This document shows positions 60,501 through 63,500 of a stretch of DNA of 64,000 nt, piece by piece (within the stretch, counting starts at the first letter, position 1; the number at the start of each line of letters is the position of its first letter). The position numbers were made by a program, and so were the translations under genes. The notes below the pieces were generated by a model. The model had not been told where the DNA came from. It made no database searches and worked only from the letters and a program-made list of their open reading frames with translations. Source of the stretch: Arion vulgaris (lineage: Eukaryota; Mollusca; Gastropoda; Stylommatophora; Arionidae); contig CM036758.1 of the NCBI GenBank assembly GCA_020796225.1, positions 60,847,274 through 60,911,273 of the forward strand. The letters are read 5' to 3'.

Positions 60501-63500
60501 AGTTTAATCACTCTTGTGATATGTTTGATCGTTAGCCAAACTGAATACGTTGCACATTGGTTTGGTAGGCCCCTAAACGCATAGACTTCTACACGTTTAG
60601 GACATGTGCATCCGATTTCAGCCAAACCTCCTTAGTCGCCTCTTACGACATGCGTGGCAGGTAACAGTGATTCTATTCTTTACACCTCAAATTTGGGCCT
60701 CGGTAATCACTCGGGCGACAAAGTTCTGCTCAGGACAGGCTATTTGATATTTCACTGTATGCTAAGATTTTTGTGGAGGTCTAAAGAGATGAAATCTGGG
60801 ACCAAAGTTTAACTCAAGTATTCTGACTGTATGAGTCAAATTAAAAGAATGGGAATAAAGCCAAACAAGAGACTTCATTGGACCAGGTTTTACCCCATAT
60901 GGCTCGGTCCCTCGCCGCTGCAATAGCACACCACCGGCCGAGAGTATCGCATAAAGCACAAACTCTGTAGCTTCGACAATTATCCTAGGGGTCTCTGGAA
61001 AAAATTGCACTTGTGAACAGAAAAGCGCAGTCTAGATTCAACCCATGACTTTTGGAATTCAAGGCTAGGGCTTAGCCGCAGAAATTTGCTTATTGGTAGG
61101 AGGCAGGGAGAACATCTAGAACAATGCCTTATTGATTGCAGGTATTCATTGGATGGTTTTTGAGCAGAATTTAAGGGCTAGGATGGTATGATAGGGTCAC
61201 GGTGAGGAACTTGATGAGAGAGTGAGACAGGTCCTGGTGAACTAAGAGGAGAGGAAAGGATGCTGCCGCTGAAGGGGATACACCTTAGGAAAACAAGTCA
61301 GATATGTAACAAGAAGCACCCTTTCCTGGAGCACACGAGAAAGTGAAAAGAGGGAATATAATCAAAGATGCAGAAATCCATCACTCAAGCAATCAGAAAA
61401 CAAATACAGAAGACCACAAAACTGGACTACAATCCAGTAGCAGTGTAATAAATAGAGAAAGAAGAACAGCTGTTAGTGACACAGAATTTGTTAAGGCACA
61501 GCTAGCTAGTAGGCTTCTGTGGCTTAGCGGTAGTTAGCTCGATCACAGCCCAAGAGTACAAACTCTGTGGTGAGCAGTTTGGAAGCAAATGCCGTGGACT
61601 TTTATGAACGTTAAAAATTGACTTCACCGTTCAGAAAACACTGAACCTATAAATGGTGCCTAGAAAATCAACGGCTCTGTTACCATTTTTGATGGCGACA
61701 CCATGTTAAGGATATGTCACAATTTTTATAGCTAGCAAACCTGGTTTACTGATGTATTTCTAGTATTTCTGATGTATTTCTAGTATTTCTGATGTATTTC
61801 AGACATTGATTCCAAAGCTCAAAGAACCAGAACAGAATCCTGGTGTAGTCATTAGTGTCCTGCAGGCTATTGGAGAACAGGCTCAGGTGTGTCAATGTGT
61901 TATAACTAAATAATCATCTCTGGTTTGTTAGTGTGTTGCAGGTGGTTGGACCATAGACTCGTCTGTTTGGTGCCGTGGCCCGCAAGGGAAGCAAAAAATA
62001 GTACCACTGTGACCTACAAGGCATGCGTAGAGGATGAGGTAGAGGCCTAGGGAAGCCACCCTAGTAAATAAAAAGCATCACATAAATCAAATGTGCAGGC
62101 CTACTTGAAGGCGCATAACTGGCACAACGTACAATCACTCTTAGACTCAGATCACATACAAATCACACAGAGTGGTTAGTAAGTGGTCAATATGGAGCGT
62201 TAGTAAAGTAGAAGTTCATAGACAGACATTTGAAGATATTGCACAAGAATGTGTGTCTATCTTTATTACGAAAGAAATAATGATTCTATTTTCATATGGT
62301 GTAGTATATTGGGAATACTGTTTTAGCTTTGTATATTTCTTGATTGATTAATAGGACCATCATCATTGCACTTCGGTAAGTAACCATATGTGCTCCGATC
62401 TCTTTCTTACACAGGATGATCTCAGCGACACTCTCTGCGTGCTGGATGCAGAACCAGACACAGAACACACCTTGTAGACCATATGTGTTATATGATTGAG
62501 ACAGAATGTTGGGAAGTCAAACTTGTCTTATTTTTTCTAGTTTCATTTAATTCTTGATGGCTACTTTTTCTTCTATCTTTTCTTCAATCCTGTCTTGCCT
62601 CACAAGGTCAGGATAAGATTTCTAGAACAGATTTTTGTGTGCGCTTCATAAACAGTGTCTTTCATTACCTCTGTTATTTCTGAGGTCGTTCCTTGTGGTG
62701 CTGGGTCCAGCAAGAGAAGCAAAGAATAGTACCACTGCGACCTTCATGGCGTAAGAGGCGACTGATGTAGGATCTAGGGAAGCTACCTAGTAAGTAAAAA
62801 CATGCATAAATCGGATATGCTGGTATACTTGTAGCGCATAACTGGCACAACGTACAATCGCTCTTAGGCTCAGATCACATACAAATCAATCACACAGAGT
62901 GGTTAACATGTGAGTCGATATGAGAGCGTTCGAAGAAGAAGAATATATGAGGTCCACCTTTTACATGGCCGGCCTTTTGCTTTGCATCCACTGTATCGGA
63001 GTAACATTGTTCTTTGAGGCGCACTGTCTGTTGGTAATCTGATTATGTGGCATAACCATTTAATTTGTTGTTTCTTGATGAAGTTTAGTATTGATGTTGT
63101 ACCCTGAGCGGTTACAAGTATCTTGAATACTTCAAGTTTAATTAAATATGCAGTTTCTGTGTGTTATTCAAGTAAGTCACCAAGGTGCGTATCCTTTATA
63201 GGACGTTGCTCTCTTTGCAGCGCATTGAAATTCACTCTGTCTCTAGCCAGTTCACTCACTTTGCTGATGGTCATATTCATGGTTTCTTTAATATCTTGTA
63301 GCCATCTTCTTCTTGGTCTGCCTCTGCATCCTGGGACCCTGCCCTCTAATATTGTTCTTTCCAGGCCATCGTGATGCTTAATGTGACCAAAGTATCTAAT
63401 TTTTCTGTAGAGTATGTTGTTTATCAGCCAATTCTCTTTAACATTTAGTTCTTTCAGGACATCAGTGTTCTTTCTTTTTTCTGTCCATGGTATTCGTAGG

